11,772 bases of DNA from Candidatus Gottesmanbacteria bacterium (GTDB lineage Bacteria; Patescibacteriota; Microgenomatia; UBA10105; UBA927), in contig JACQHE010000015.1 of NCBI GenBank assembly GCA_016199185.1, positions 1 through 11,772 on the forward strand. The letters are read 5' to 3'. Both the position numbers and the translations under genes were made by a program. Every line of letters begins with the position of its first letter. Positions within the stretch are counted from its first letter, which is position 1. Positions 5,680-10,857 of the stretch are shown one piece after another. The notes beneath the pieces were generated by a model. The model was not told the DNA's origin, did not search any database, and worked only from the letters and a program-made list of their open reading frames with translations.

Positions 5680-6162
5680 TCAAAACACGAGCTTGTTGAC
5701 CCATAGAGGGATGGTCGCGTTTTCTACTTTATCATACACCGGCCAGTAGGGCTTAACGTCCAAAATGGGGGTTCCATCTAAAATATCCAAGCCTTTGACT
5801 TTCAGAATATTTCCCTTGCGAGCAACTAGCGGTACGGTCGAGATGCTAATCGGGTTTGGTCGCTGTGGACAGCGGCAGGCGAATATGCCGATGTAGGGAA
5901 CATCCGCCTTCCCTTGCGGATGGTGCTTGAGGTGGCATTCTTTCTCCTGATCCAGCCAGTAGAGGACGATGACGTGGGAGTAGTCCTCCATGCCGTCAAG
6001 TCCCCGCTCGTATTTCTTCTTGATGACGATATCGGTGATGAGATCGTCCCATCCGGAAAGCGTTGGTTTTTTGACGCTGTTCCTTGCTACTCCAAGCGGC
6101 TTGAGCGTGATCACCCCGCGCTTACCTTTTTTGCCTAAGAACGTACACCACTCGATGTTCAT
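5680..6162 (-). CDS. TrmO/TsaA-family tRNA (t6A37) N6-methyltransferase
   Basis: The 160-aa protein shows the TrmO/TsaA (UPF0066) signature: ITLKPLGVARN (18-28), YSHVIVLYWL (61-70), HPQGK (81-85), the key block GIFACRCPQRPNPISIS (92-108) and GLDILDGTPILDVKPY (124-139). Members methylate the threonylcarbamoyl adenosine at position 37 of tRNA-Thr using S-adenosylmethionine. Its length matches the short single-domain (archaeal-like) forms and lacks the extra C-terminal domain of E. coli TrmO. The ATG at 6162 lies exactly 6 nt behind an extended -10, so a leaderless mRNA is predicted. It is divergent from the ferric-reductase-like gene and convergent with the rpoD remnant, whose stop is one base away. 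Confidence 0.88.
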   Translation of the reverse strand: MNIEWCTFLGKKGKRGVITLKPLGVARNSVKKPTLSGWDDLITDIVIKKKYERGLDGMEDYSHVIVLYWLDQEKECHLKHHPQGKADVPYIGIFACRCPQRPNPISISTVPLVARKGNILKVKGLDILDGTPILDVKPYWPVYDKVENATIPLWVNKLVF

Positions 6163-6168
6163 GGCTGT

Positions 6169-6177
6169 ATTGTATCA
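6169..6177 (-). promoter_or_regulatory. Extended -10 promoter of the trmO-like gene
   Basis: On the minus strand TGA-TACAAT is followed by exactly 6 nt and then the ATG at 6162. Transcription should start at the start codon. No clear -35 is visible, which the TGn extension may compensate. Confidence 0.55.
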
Positions 6178-6219
6178 GAATGTCTCTTTTTTTCCTTCAA
6201 AGAAAGAGCAAACGTGCCC

Positions 6220-6236
6220 AGGGGCAGGAGGCCCCT
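6220..6236. other. GC-rich hairpin in the divergent trmO / membrane protein intergenic region
   Basis: AGGGGC-AGGAG-GCCCCT forms a perfect 6-bp stem with a 5-nt loop. On the plus strand a T-rich stretch (6238-6249) follows at some distance. It sits between two divergent promoters, so no obvious transcript needs terminating here; the role is unknown. Confidence 0.3.
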
Positions 6237-6262
6237 CTTGTTGTTTTTTCCCGGAAGATGCG

Positions 6263-6268
6263 TATACT
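6263..6268 (+). promoter_or_regulatory. -10 box of the ferric-reductase-like gene
   Basis: TATACT ends exactly 6 nt before ATG 6275, predicting a leaderless transcript. A weak -35 (TTGTTT, 6241-6246) sits 16 bp upstream. Confidence 0.5.
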
Positions 6269-6274
6269 GGAAGT

Positions 6275-6994
6275 ATGGCAACAAAGAAGCGCGGGCAGCC
6301 AACAGTTTCGTCCAATAGTGACAGTGTCCGGCAATATATGGTGGCTGCCGCTGTCACCGTCGTGACGGTGTGGTTGGTTTACCGATACGCCGCGGTGCGC
6401 TACGGAGTGGAAGGGTTGTCTACGCTGAATAAAAGCCTCGCCACGAGCACTTTGTTTCTCCTTGGAATAGTCCTTCTCTTGGGGCCGTTATCACGTCTTT
6501 TTACTCTATTTGATCACGCCCTTAAATATCGTAAAGAACTGGGAGTCCTCACGTTTTTTACCGGAGCCGCGCACGTCTACCTTTCCATGTTCCCCTTGGC
6601 GCGCCGCGGGCCATTGGGATTTTATGCTGCGCAACCCCTCTCGGCATACGCGGGTCTTACCGGTTTTGTCATCATGGTTATTCTTTTTCTGCTGTCCAAT
6701 GCCACCATTGAACGGGCGTTGGGGCCTAAGCTCTGGTGGAAGCTCCAATATTGGGGCGCGCGGCTTGCCTTTATTGCCGTTGCGTTTCACATGATCGTTC
6801 TCAAGTATACAGGGTGGGGAGCGTGGTTTGCGGACAAATCATCTCTCCCGCCGCTTGCTATCCTCGCGACCGTGTTTGCCGCGTTTGTTCTGGTCGTCCG
6901 GCTAAGCGAACTCTTCGGTCCCCGCGCGGCGCGCATAGTCACCCAGCTTTCCTTCCTCGCCGCCACTGGCTTTACCGCGTGGTTGTTTATTTGA
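6275..6994 (+). CDS. Ferric-reductase-like (MsrQ/YedZ-like) heme-binding membrane protein
   Basis: The 239-aa integral membrane protein has about seven hydrophobic segments (roughly residues 22-38, 55-72, 88-106, 122-141, 160-178, 192-211, 220-238). The core resembles the ferric reductase-like transmembrane domain: KYRKELGVLTFFTGAAHVYLS with H100, and a later helix LAFIAVAFHMIVLKY with H172, likely b-heme ligands; H81 in LFDHALKY is another candidate. Relatives pass electrons across the membrane, as MsrQ does to the methionine-sulfoxide reductase MsrP; no MsrP gene is visible here. The ATG at 6275 is chosen because the -10 box lies 6 nt upstream and a longer in-frame extension would run through that promoter. 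The gene stands alone and converges on the minus-strand operon, with a 50-bp gap that shows no strong terminator. Confidence 0.7.
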   Translation: MATKKRGQPTVSSNSDSVRQYMVAAAVTVVTVWLVYRYAAVRYGVEGLSTLNKSLATSTLFLLGIVLLLGPLSRLFTLFDHALKYRKELGVLTFFTGAAHVYLSMFPLARRGPLGFYAAQPLSAYAGLTGFVIMVILFLLSNATIERALGPKLWWKLQYWGARLAFIAVAFHMIVLKYTGWGAWFADKSSLPPLAILATVFAAFVLVVRLSELFGPRAARIVTQLSFLAATGFTAWLFI

Positions 6995-7044
6995 CAACGC
7001 AAGAAGTAGCGGATTGGAGCGAGTGAAGGGGGACGGGGTTTGAT

Positions 7045-7143
7045 TTAGTAGAGGCCGTTCATACCGGCGATATCGCCAGTGTTGAGATCACGCTTTTTCT
7101 GCTTCATTGCCCACGACGCCAGCACTCCCTCCCACGTGTTCAT
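7045..7143 (-). CDS. 32-aa peptide translationally coupled to the TauE-like gene
   Basis: A 32-codon frame starts with ATG at 7143, overlapping the permease stop codon as ATGA, and ends with TAA at 7045. The peptide has a Trp-containing first half (MNTWEGVLASWAMKQKKR) and ends GDIAGMNGLY. The ATGA overlap and the ordered composition argue for a real small gene, the last of the operon. I do not recognise it. It could instead be chance read-through of a short frame. The 50 bp between it and the opposing membrane-protein gene hold no clear terminator. Confidence 0.45.
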   Translation of the reverse strand: MNTWEGVLASWAMKQKKRDLNTGDIAGMNGLY

Positions 7144-7856
7144 GCAAAGAGATATCGTAACCCGACCAAAAAGAGCGCAGCGGCGATAAACAAGCGGAAG
7201 GACTTCTGGGGAATCTTGTCCACCAGCCTCTTTGCAAGATACGCTCCCATGAGGGAAACGGGAATACAAAGGATGAGCGTTATCACGAGAGAGCCAAGCT
7301 GGATGCCGCTTCGAAAATACTGGACAAGCCTCGCGCTGTCGATAAGAAGGCCAATAACGCCTGAGGTAAAGAGAAAGACGGACTTCTCAAGATCAAATGT
7401 GGTGAGGAACGTGCTTCGAATGGCACCCCCCACACCAAAGATACCGGAGAAAAAGCCTGAAAGTGTCCCGCCAAGAAGCGCGCTTGGGTTGGAGGCATTC
7501 ACCTTCCAGTTTGGTTTGAAGAACAGAAAGGCAACATACACGACCAAAAACAACCCCAAGAAGCGTCCCAGCATGGCCTCCGGTAGGGTGAGGGGGAGTT
7601 TGGCAGCAAAGAAACTGGCGATGATGCCCGGGACACCAAAGAGAAGAATAAGTTTGAGATGAAAACCTGTTTTGAAAAATACCATTTTCCAAATGTCCCC
7701 AAACCAGTGAAGGATTCCGACGAACAAGAGCGTTGCCGGAATGGGAAGAAACAGCGACAAGACAGGCACCATAATCGTTGAGGTACCAAATCCCGTCATG
7801 GTGCCAATAGAGGCAGAAACAAGAGTGAGAAGGATAAAAAACAATGGGTTATCCAT
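7140..7856 (-). CDS. TauE/SafE-family permease (sulfite/anion exporter-like)
   Basis: The 238-aa protein has about eight hydrophobic segments and the two-fold repeat typical of TauE/SafE (formerly DUF81). The first half carries GTMTGFGTSTIMVPVLSLF (18-36) and the second SGFFSGIFGVGGAIRSTFL (133-151), the paired Gly-rich signatures of the family. Characterised members export sulfite, sulfoacetate or related anions across the inner membrane; the substrate here is unknown. The start overlaps the end of the 55-aa gene by 8 bp and the stop overlaps the 32-aa frame by 4 bp, so it sits in the middle of a coupled operon. Length is close to the family norm of about 250 aa. Confidence 0.85.
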   Translation of the reverse strand: MDNPLFFILLTLVSASIGTMTGFGTSTIMVPVLSLFLPIPATLLFVGILHWFGDIWKMVFFKTGFHLKLILLFGVPGIIASFFAAKLPLTLPEAMLGRFLGLFLVVYVAFLFFKPNWKVNASNPSALLGGTLSGFFSGIFGVGGAIRSTFLTTFDLEKSVFLFTSGVIGLLIDSARLVQYFRSGIQLGSLVITLILCIPVSLMGAYLAKRLVDKIPQKSFRLFIAAALFLVGLRYLFA

Positions 7857-8016
7857 GCATGAGCCCCCGTTTCTTTATCTCCTCAAAGATTTTCCCGGCC
7901 AGTGGACGGCAAGTACAATATTTGACATGCTCCAAATGCCACGCGATCCGTTGGTTAAGCGTGGGATTATTGGGAATTTTGTTAGCGAGATGCCACACTT
8001 TGTTGATCGTGTTCAT
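7849..8016 (-). CDS. 55-aa conserved-looking small protein with a CxC motif
   Basis: The frame runs from ATG 8016 to TAA 7849 and encodes 55 residues. Features are an amphipathic N-terminal half (KVWHLANKIPNNPTLNQRIA), then a His/Cys cluster (WHLEHVKYCTCRPL) and a basic C-terminal helix (IFEEIKKRG). The closely spaced H, H, C, C could bind a metal, but this is only a suggestion. It starts 15 bp after the nucleotidyltransferase stop and overlaps the permease start by 8 bp, which supports real translation. I do not recognise the family. Confidence 0.6.
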   Translation of the reverse strand: MNTINKVWHLANKIPNNPTLNQRIAWHLEHVKYCTCRPLAGKIFEEIKKRGLMHG

Positions 8017-8031
8017 ATCGCTCTAAGTCTT

Positions 8032-8616
8032 TTACCAATGCGGTTCGAGATCTATGGACCCTAATTGTTTCAAATACCCCGTGACGGCAAGTTTTTTTGC
8101 CCATGCGTTCAAATAGTTCTTATCTAATCGTTTTCGCTGCGTTTGATACACGAATGCCGCGTCGATGAGATGTTTTTCGATTTTCACCCCTTTGTACCAA
8201 CGAAGTTTTTGCAAGATCGTATCTTCCGCAGAAGCGATGGCTGTCTTTCTGCCGAGAATAGATGCTTTGGTTCTCCTGCGGAATCTCGTCTGGTCAAATG
8301 GTTCATTGGTCAGAAGCCAAACATCTATTTTGAGAAGTAGTGGGGTATATATAATTTGAAACAGATTTTTGTTTCGTATCCCCTCACGGACGCCTTCTTT
8401 TTGGACTGCGTACTGCCGGGGAAGGGTATCCAGTGCCGCAAGAACGTGCTCGGTATCTTTAGGGGAGATCTCTACGACAAAATCAATATCGTGTGATGCT
8501 CTCGGCCGGCCATAAAAAATGACGCTCCATGCGCCGGTAATCATGTAGGGAATGTCATGGCTATCAAAAAACGATGCAAGAGTGATGAGGAGCGTTGCTT
8601 GGTCAGTTTCGTGCAT
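8032..8616 (-). CDS. Nucleotidyltransferase-fold protein (AbiEii / DUF6036-like)
   Basis: The 194-aa protein has the minimal nucleotidyltransferase core: TGAWSVIFYGRPRASHDIDFVV (27-48), i.e. the G-rich loop plus catalytic DxD (D43, D45), a likely third acidic residue in KIDVW (D98), and the later helix ASAEDTILQKLRWY (128-141) common in AbiEii-like and related proteins. Relatives transfer nucleotides to proteins, tRNA or small molecules, and many are toxins of toxin-antitoxin or abortive-infection systems. The ATG at 8616 lies 3 bp behind the 44-aa gene, whose product is a possible partner. The gene is complete and shows no inactivation. A toxin role is inferred from family and arrangement, not shown. 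Confidence 0.75.
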   Translation of the reverse strand: MHETDQATLLITLASFFDSHDIPYMITGAWSVIFYGRPRASHDIDFVVEISPKDTEHVLAALDTLPRQYAVQKEGVREGIRNKNLFQIIYTPLLLKIDVWLLTNEPFDQTRFRRRTKASILGRKTAIASAEDTILQKLRWYKGVKIEKHLIDAAFVYQTQRKRLDKNYLNAWAKKLAVTGYLKQLGSIDLEPHW

Positions 8617-8619
8617 GAA

Positions 8620-8754
8620 TCATGCGCCGGTTGCGCGTCTACCTGCCTTGCGGACTTCCCGAACGCTTTGAGACAGTTGCATCGCAATCCGGATTTTATT
8701 GTCTCCGGACATTTTTCTTAATTCTTTGAGTAAGTAGGCGGTTATCTTTTTCAT
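8620..8754 (-). CDS. 44-aa small protein preceding the nucleotidyltransferase
   Basis: The frame runs from ATG 8754 to TGA 8620. The peptide is basic and helical: MKKITAYLLKELRK, then DNKIRIAMQLSQSVREVRKAG. The second part resembles the short helical RLRIALELSxxVREL-type segments I associate with small proteins beside nucleotidyltransferases, so it may be a partner or antitoxin-like regulator. It is the first gene of the operon. An extended -10 (8783-8775) gives a leader of about 14 nt, and an in-frame TGA a few codons upstream rules out a longer form. The nucleotidyltransferase follows after 3 bp. Confidence 0.55.
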   Translation of the reverse strand: MKKITAYLLKELRKMSGDNKIRIAMQLSQSVREVRKAGRRATGA

Positions 8755-8774
8755 GGCGAATTTTCATTAACAGT

Positions 8775-8783
8775 AGTATAGCA
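8775..8783 (-). promoter_or_regulatory. Extended -10 promoter of the five-gene minus-strand operon
   Basis: The minus strand reads TGC-TATACT, the same nonamer as before rpoD. The predicted transcription start is near 8768, 14 nt before ATG 8754. No convincing -35 is visible. Confidence 0.6.
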
Positions 8784-8859
8784 TATCTAGGTCTGCCCCA
8801 TCGTGCGATGATGGTACGCGAACGTGAATTAGATTACGTAGGATCATTTGTTAATCATC

Positions 8860-9936
8860 TTATGTTTGTCCAAACCAGCGCATTTCATCCAGCAACGCTT
8901 GTTTGCCGATGTTGAGCTTATCGAGAATAAACGTCGACCGGTCGACCTGGTAGCGTTTGATTCGGAGTGCCATCTTGGAAATTGTATAGCGTAAGCGGTA
9001 AAAATGAAACCGCTCATCGAAATCGGCTGGGAGCGTGGCAGCCGATGTATAGCCGTCCATGAGTTTTTTCATCCTCGCTGTTCCAAAAAACGTCGACCAG
9101 CACGCCACGTCAGCTACCGGGTCACCCCCGTGGCACTCGTCCTAGTCCAGGACCGCGGTGATGCGCTCTCCATCGGTGAGGAGGTTCCAGTCGGCAAAGT
9201 CATTGTGGATAAGCCGCGGCCCGTCCGGCGGTTCGAATGCATGGCGCGTAAACACGCGCGCCATTTCATCCGCCTGCCGGCGCGTGATGACGTCGTAGGT
9301 TATCAGTCGTGTAAGATTTTCATCAAGTCCCACATGGATAAACCGGTCGTAGGTGGGATGCAGTCCGTGAAGCTGTTTTTGGCGCTTGGCAATTACGTTG
9401 TCAAACGCACCGTATCCCTGGACGCGTACGGTGTGTATGGCCGCCATCAGTTTCCCGCAATCAAACAGGAGTTGATCCTCGTTTGTTTTGTCTTGTTGGA
9501 GCCAAACATCCATCGTCACCCCCGGAGATGCGGTTGTGAGCATAAAGTCCATGTCCTGCTTCGTGCGGGCTTCATGGACTTCCAGCACGTGTGGGACGGG
9601 TACGCCGGCAGATGCCGCTCGTGCAAGTGCCTGTTGTTCTGCAAAGAAATAGCCATTTTTGAGTCCCGGAGGGTGCATGCGTACGACGTAGGTTGTGCCG
9701 TTGATGAGGACTTTCCGTACGATATTGACGTTTCCTTTGAGGATGCTTTCGTCCGGAGGAAGAATGGTGATAGAGCCAGTCCGTTCAAGCGTCGTGACGG
9801 CGTGGGTAAGTACGTCCCTAATGACGTCCGTCGGTAAATCATGCCGGCCTAGGAATATTCGTTTATAGTCCTCCGGCGACAGTTTCCGATCCGTTTGCCA
9901 GTAGAAGATGTTTTTGCGGTCCGTGAGATCAATCAT
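8860..9936 (-). pseudogene. Aminoglycoside phosphotransferase (APH)-family kinase broken by an in-frame amber codon
   Basis: A single reading frame runs from ATG 9936 to TAA 8860 and would encode about 358 residues, interrupted by one TAG at 9144-9142 (codon 265). Before it come the kinase-like features: NIVRKVLINGTTYVVRMHPPG (71-91, Lys-loop region), a helical lobe with GKLMAAIHTV (161-170), the catalytic loop LIHNDFADWNLL (242-253: H244, D246, N251) and the metal-binding D264 in ITAVLD. The sequence resumes directly as DECHGGDPVADVACW, the usual continuation after VLDW. The stop therefore replaces the conserved Trp, probably by TGG to TAG. TAG ends rpoD and other genes here, so reassignment is unlikely. 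It is probably a recent pseudogene unless a suppressor exists. The substrate is unknown; the family also contains choline/homoserine-kinase-like enzymes. Confidence 0.85.
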
Positions 9937-10014
9937 GACTGGACGATATGAATGTACAGATAATTTTACAACGACGACGAATTTCTACACATCAACCCGA
10001 CGGGTTTAATAGCG

Positions 10015-10359
10015 TTAAACCAATTCCTTTACCCGCTTTTCAATTTTTCCACACCGCTGCTGCCCAGCAAAGACCGCATCTGGGCAATAGCAATATGATT
10101 GAGTTGTAGCAGACGGTCCGGTTGAGATAGTCCCTACCGAATCAGCTCGAGTCTTCAACATCCACTTACTTGGGGAAAGAACGAAGCTGTTGCTACCAGC
10201 TCCATTTTTAAACCCGTCGAATTCGATGGAATTAAAATTCGGGTTATTCAGTTTCTCCCATAAACCAAGGAACTCAATCGCACTTCTCGTTCTCAAGAAC
10301 GAGGAAACAATCAACTGTTTTTTAGGAGAATGGCGGCTCGGTATAGCCAGCCCAATCAT
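10015..10359 (-). pseudogene. Truncated KilA-N domain gene
   Basis: The minus-strand frame from ATG 10359 to TAA 10015 (114 residues) contains the middle of a KilA-N DNA-binding domain: FLRTRSAIEFLGLWEKLNNP, then FNSIEFDGFKNGAGSNSF and VLSPSKWMLKT. KilA-N proteins are phage-type antirepressors and regulators. The usual N-terminal part (a strand plus a YISLTDIA-like helix) is missing, and after about residue 80 the expected GRYGGTYAHKDIAFEFASW segment is absent. It is replaced by an unrelated tail ending GKIEKRVKELV. The frame continues open upstream to 10494, but that extension runs through a tRNA fragment and the GIY-YIG gene and is not credible. It is a remnant truncated at both sides. Confidence 0.65.
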
Positions 10360-10367
10360 GGTATAAT
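10359..10367 (+). promoter_or_regulatory. Extended -10, probably the ancestral tRNA-Asn promoter
   Basis: TGG-TATAAT predicts transcription from near 10374, about 12 nt before the tRNA-Asn 5' fragment at 10386. This is where a tRNA promoter would be expected before the locus was split. It may now transcribe the GIY-YIG gene and the intact tRNA together. Confidence 0.5.
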
Positions 10368-10383
10368 ACCCTCGGTCATTACC

Positions 10384-10423
10384 ATTCCCCTGTAGCTCTC
10401 CGCCAACTGGCGGAGGTAGAGCG
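10384..10423 (+). pseudogene. Duplicated 5' fragment of tRNA-Asn with a hairpin replacing part of the D-loop
   Basis: ATTCCCCTGTAGCTC (10384-10398) is identical to 10678-10692, the start of the intact tRNA-Asn. GGTAGAGCG (10415-10423) equals 10696-10704. Between these blocks the intact tRNA has AAT, whereas this copy has 16 bp (10399-10414) forming TCCGCCA-AC-TGGCGGA, a perfect 7-bp stem. After 10423 the similarity stops, before the anticodon stem. It cannot make a tRNA. Confidence 0.8.
10399..10414. repeat. 16-bp palindromic hairpin inserted in the tRNA fragment
   Basis: TCCGCCAACTGGCGGA is a 7-bp inverted repeat with a 2-nt loop. It interrupts the D-loop of the tRNA-Asn fragment. Similar CCGCCA..TGGCGG palindromes are, as far as I recall, dispersed in some Patescibacteria genomes; this needs a genome search. 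Confidence 0.6.
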
Positions 10424-10425
10424 GC

Positions 10426-10431
10426 TATAAT
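10426..10431 (+). promoter_or_regulatory. -10 box of the GIY-YIG gene
   Basis: A perfect TATAAT ends exactly 6 nt before ATG 10438, predicting a leaderless mRNA. It begins 3 bp after the tRNA fragment. The -35 position would fall inside the hairpin and shows no match. Confidence 0.55.
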
Positions 10432-10437
10432 GAAGAT

Positions 10438-10689
10438 ATGTATTATGTCTATGCCGTTTATAATCAGGAGAACAATAAGATATATGTTGGCCAAACAGAA
10501 AATATTGATGAACGACTAAAATTACACAACAGTAAAGAGTTTAAGGGTTCATACACATCAAGATTTTCTGGAAATTGGAAACTTGTCTACAAAGAAGAAG
10601 TAAAAACAAGAAAAGAAGCATTGGTAAGAGAAAAACAATTAAAAAGTTATCAAGGAAGACAATTGATTAAACGGTTTATTCCCCTGTAG
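10438..10689 (+). CDS. GIY-YIG endonuclease-domain protein
   Basis: The 83-aa protein is a minimal single-domain GIY-YIG nuclease: YVYAVYN (3-9), KIYVGQT (14-20), the arginine of ENIDERLKLHN (R26) and the likely catalytic glutamate in EALVREKQLKSYQGR (E65). Such stand-alone proteins nick or cut DNA, and some are homing-type mobile genes. The coding sequence is clearly AT-rich with AAA/GAA/AGA codons, unlike its neighbours, which suggests transfer. The last codons, ATT CCC CTG TAG, are the first bases of the intact tRNA-Asn, so the CDS overlaps the tRNA gene by 10 bp and its stop codon lies in the acceptor/D-stem junction. Upstream lies a duplicated tRNA-Asn 5' piece, so the gene looks inserted into the tRNA locus. 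Confidence 0.88.
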   Translation: MYYVYAVYNQENNKIYVGQTENIDERLKLHNSKEFKGSYTSRFSGNWKLVYKEEVKTRKEALVREKQLKSYQGRQLIKRFIPL

Positions 10690-10751
10690 CTCAATGGTAG
10701 AGCGTCCGACTGTTAATCGGCAGGTTGCAGGTTCGAGTCCTGCCGGGGGAG
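10680..10751 (+). tRNA. tRNA-Asn (anticodon GTT)
   Basis: The 72-nt cloverleaf has a 7-bp acceptor stem (TCCCCTG with CGGGGGA, one G-T pair), D-stem GCTC/GAGC with loop AATGGTA, anticodon stem TCCGA/TCGGC (outer pair mismatched T-C), loop CTGTTAA with anticodon GTT, a 5-nt variable loop, and T-arm GCAGG-TTCGAGT-CCTGC. The discriminator base is G at 10751. CCA is not encoded (GCATT follows), so it must be added enzymatically. The 5' end overlaps the GIY-YIG stop codon. No own promoter is visible directly upstream; transcription probably comes from 10362 or 10426 through the GIY-YIG gene. Confidence 0.95.
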
Positions 10752-10807
10752 CATTCGTTGTTTTATTATAACCACGCGGAGAGCTTGCAGAGTTCGCGTT
10801 GTCTATT

Positions 10808-10840
10808 GGCGCGATTATGGCGCGATTATGGCGCGATTAT
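10808..10840. repeat. Three tandem copies of an 11-bp repeat
   Basis: GGCGCGATTAT is repeated three times without interruption (10808-10818, 10819-10829, 10830-10840). The array sits directly before an extended -10 (TGA-TATACT) at the place where a -35 and activator or repressor sites would lie. The 11-bp period is about one helical turn. Confidence 0.85.
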
Positions 10841-10848
10841 GATATACT
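10840..10848 (+). promoter_or_regulatory. Extended -10 before the Fic-like remnant
   Basis: TGA-TATACT overlaps the last base of the tandem array. Transcription should start around 10855, about 3 nt before the ATG at 10858. Confidence 0.5.
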
Positions 10849-10857
10849 CATCGGTAT

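Noticed and set aside
6220..6249. Rho-independent terminator between trmO and the membrane protein
   Set aside because: A GC stem exists, but the T-tract is several bases away and no transcript is expected to end between two divergent promoters; kept only as a hairpin.
5990..6274. N-terminal extension of the ferric-reductase-like protein
   Set aside because: It would be antisense to the trmO-like gene and run through the hairpin and the -10 box; ATG 6275 has a promoter 6 nt upstream.
9142..9144. Reassigned stop codon (TAG or TGA as sense)
   Set aside because: TAG ends rpoD, the RelB-like and GIY-YIG genes, and TGA ends several well-bounded genes, so the standard code fits.
9004..9837. Plus-strand open frame of 277 codons
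   Set aside because: It is antisense to the APH-family pseudogene, whose motifs on the minus strand are clear; the plus translation shows no family features.
10384..10423. Second complete tRNA gene
   Set aside because: Only the acceptor 5' strand and a disrupted D-arm are present; there is no anticodon or T-arm.
10015..10494. Longer 159-codon form of the KilA-N frame
   Set aside because: The extra N-terminal part runs antisense through the tRNA fragment, a promoter and the start of the GIY-YIG gene.
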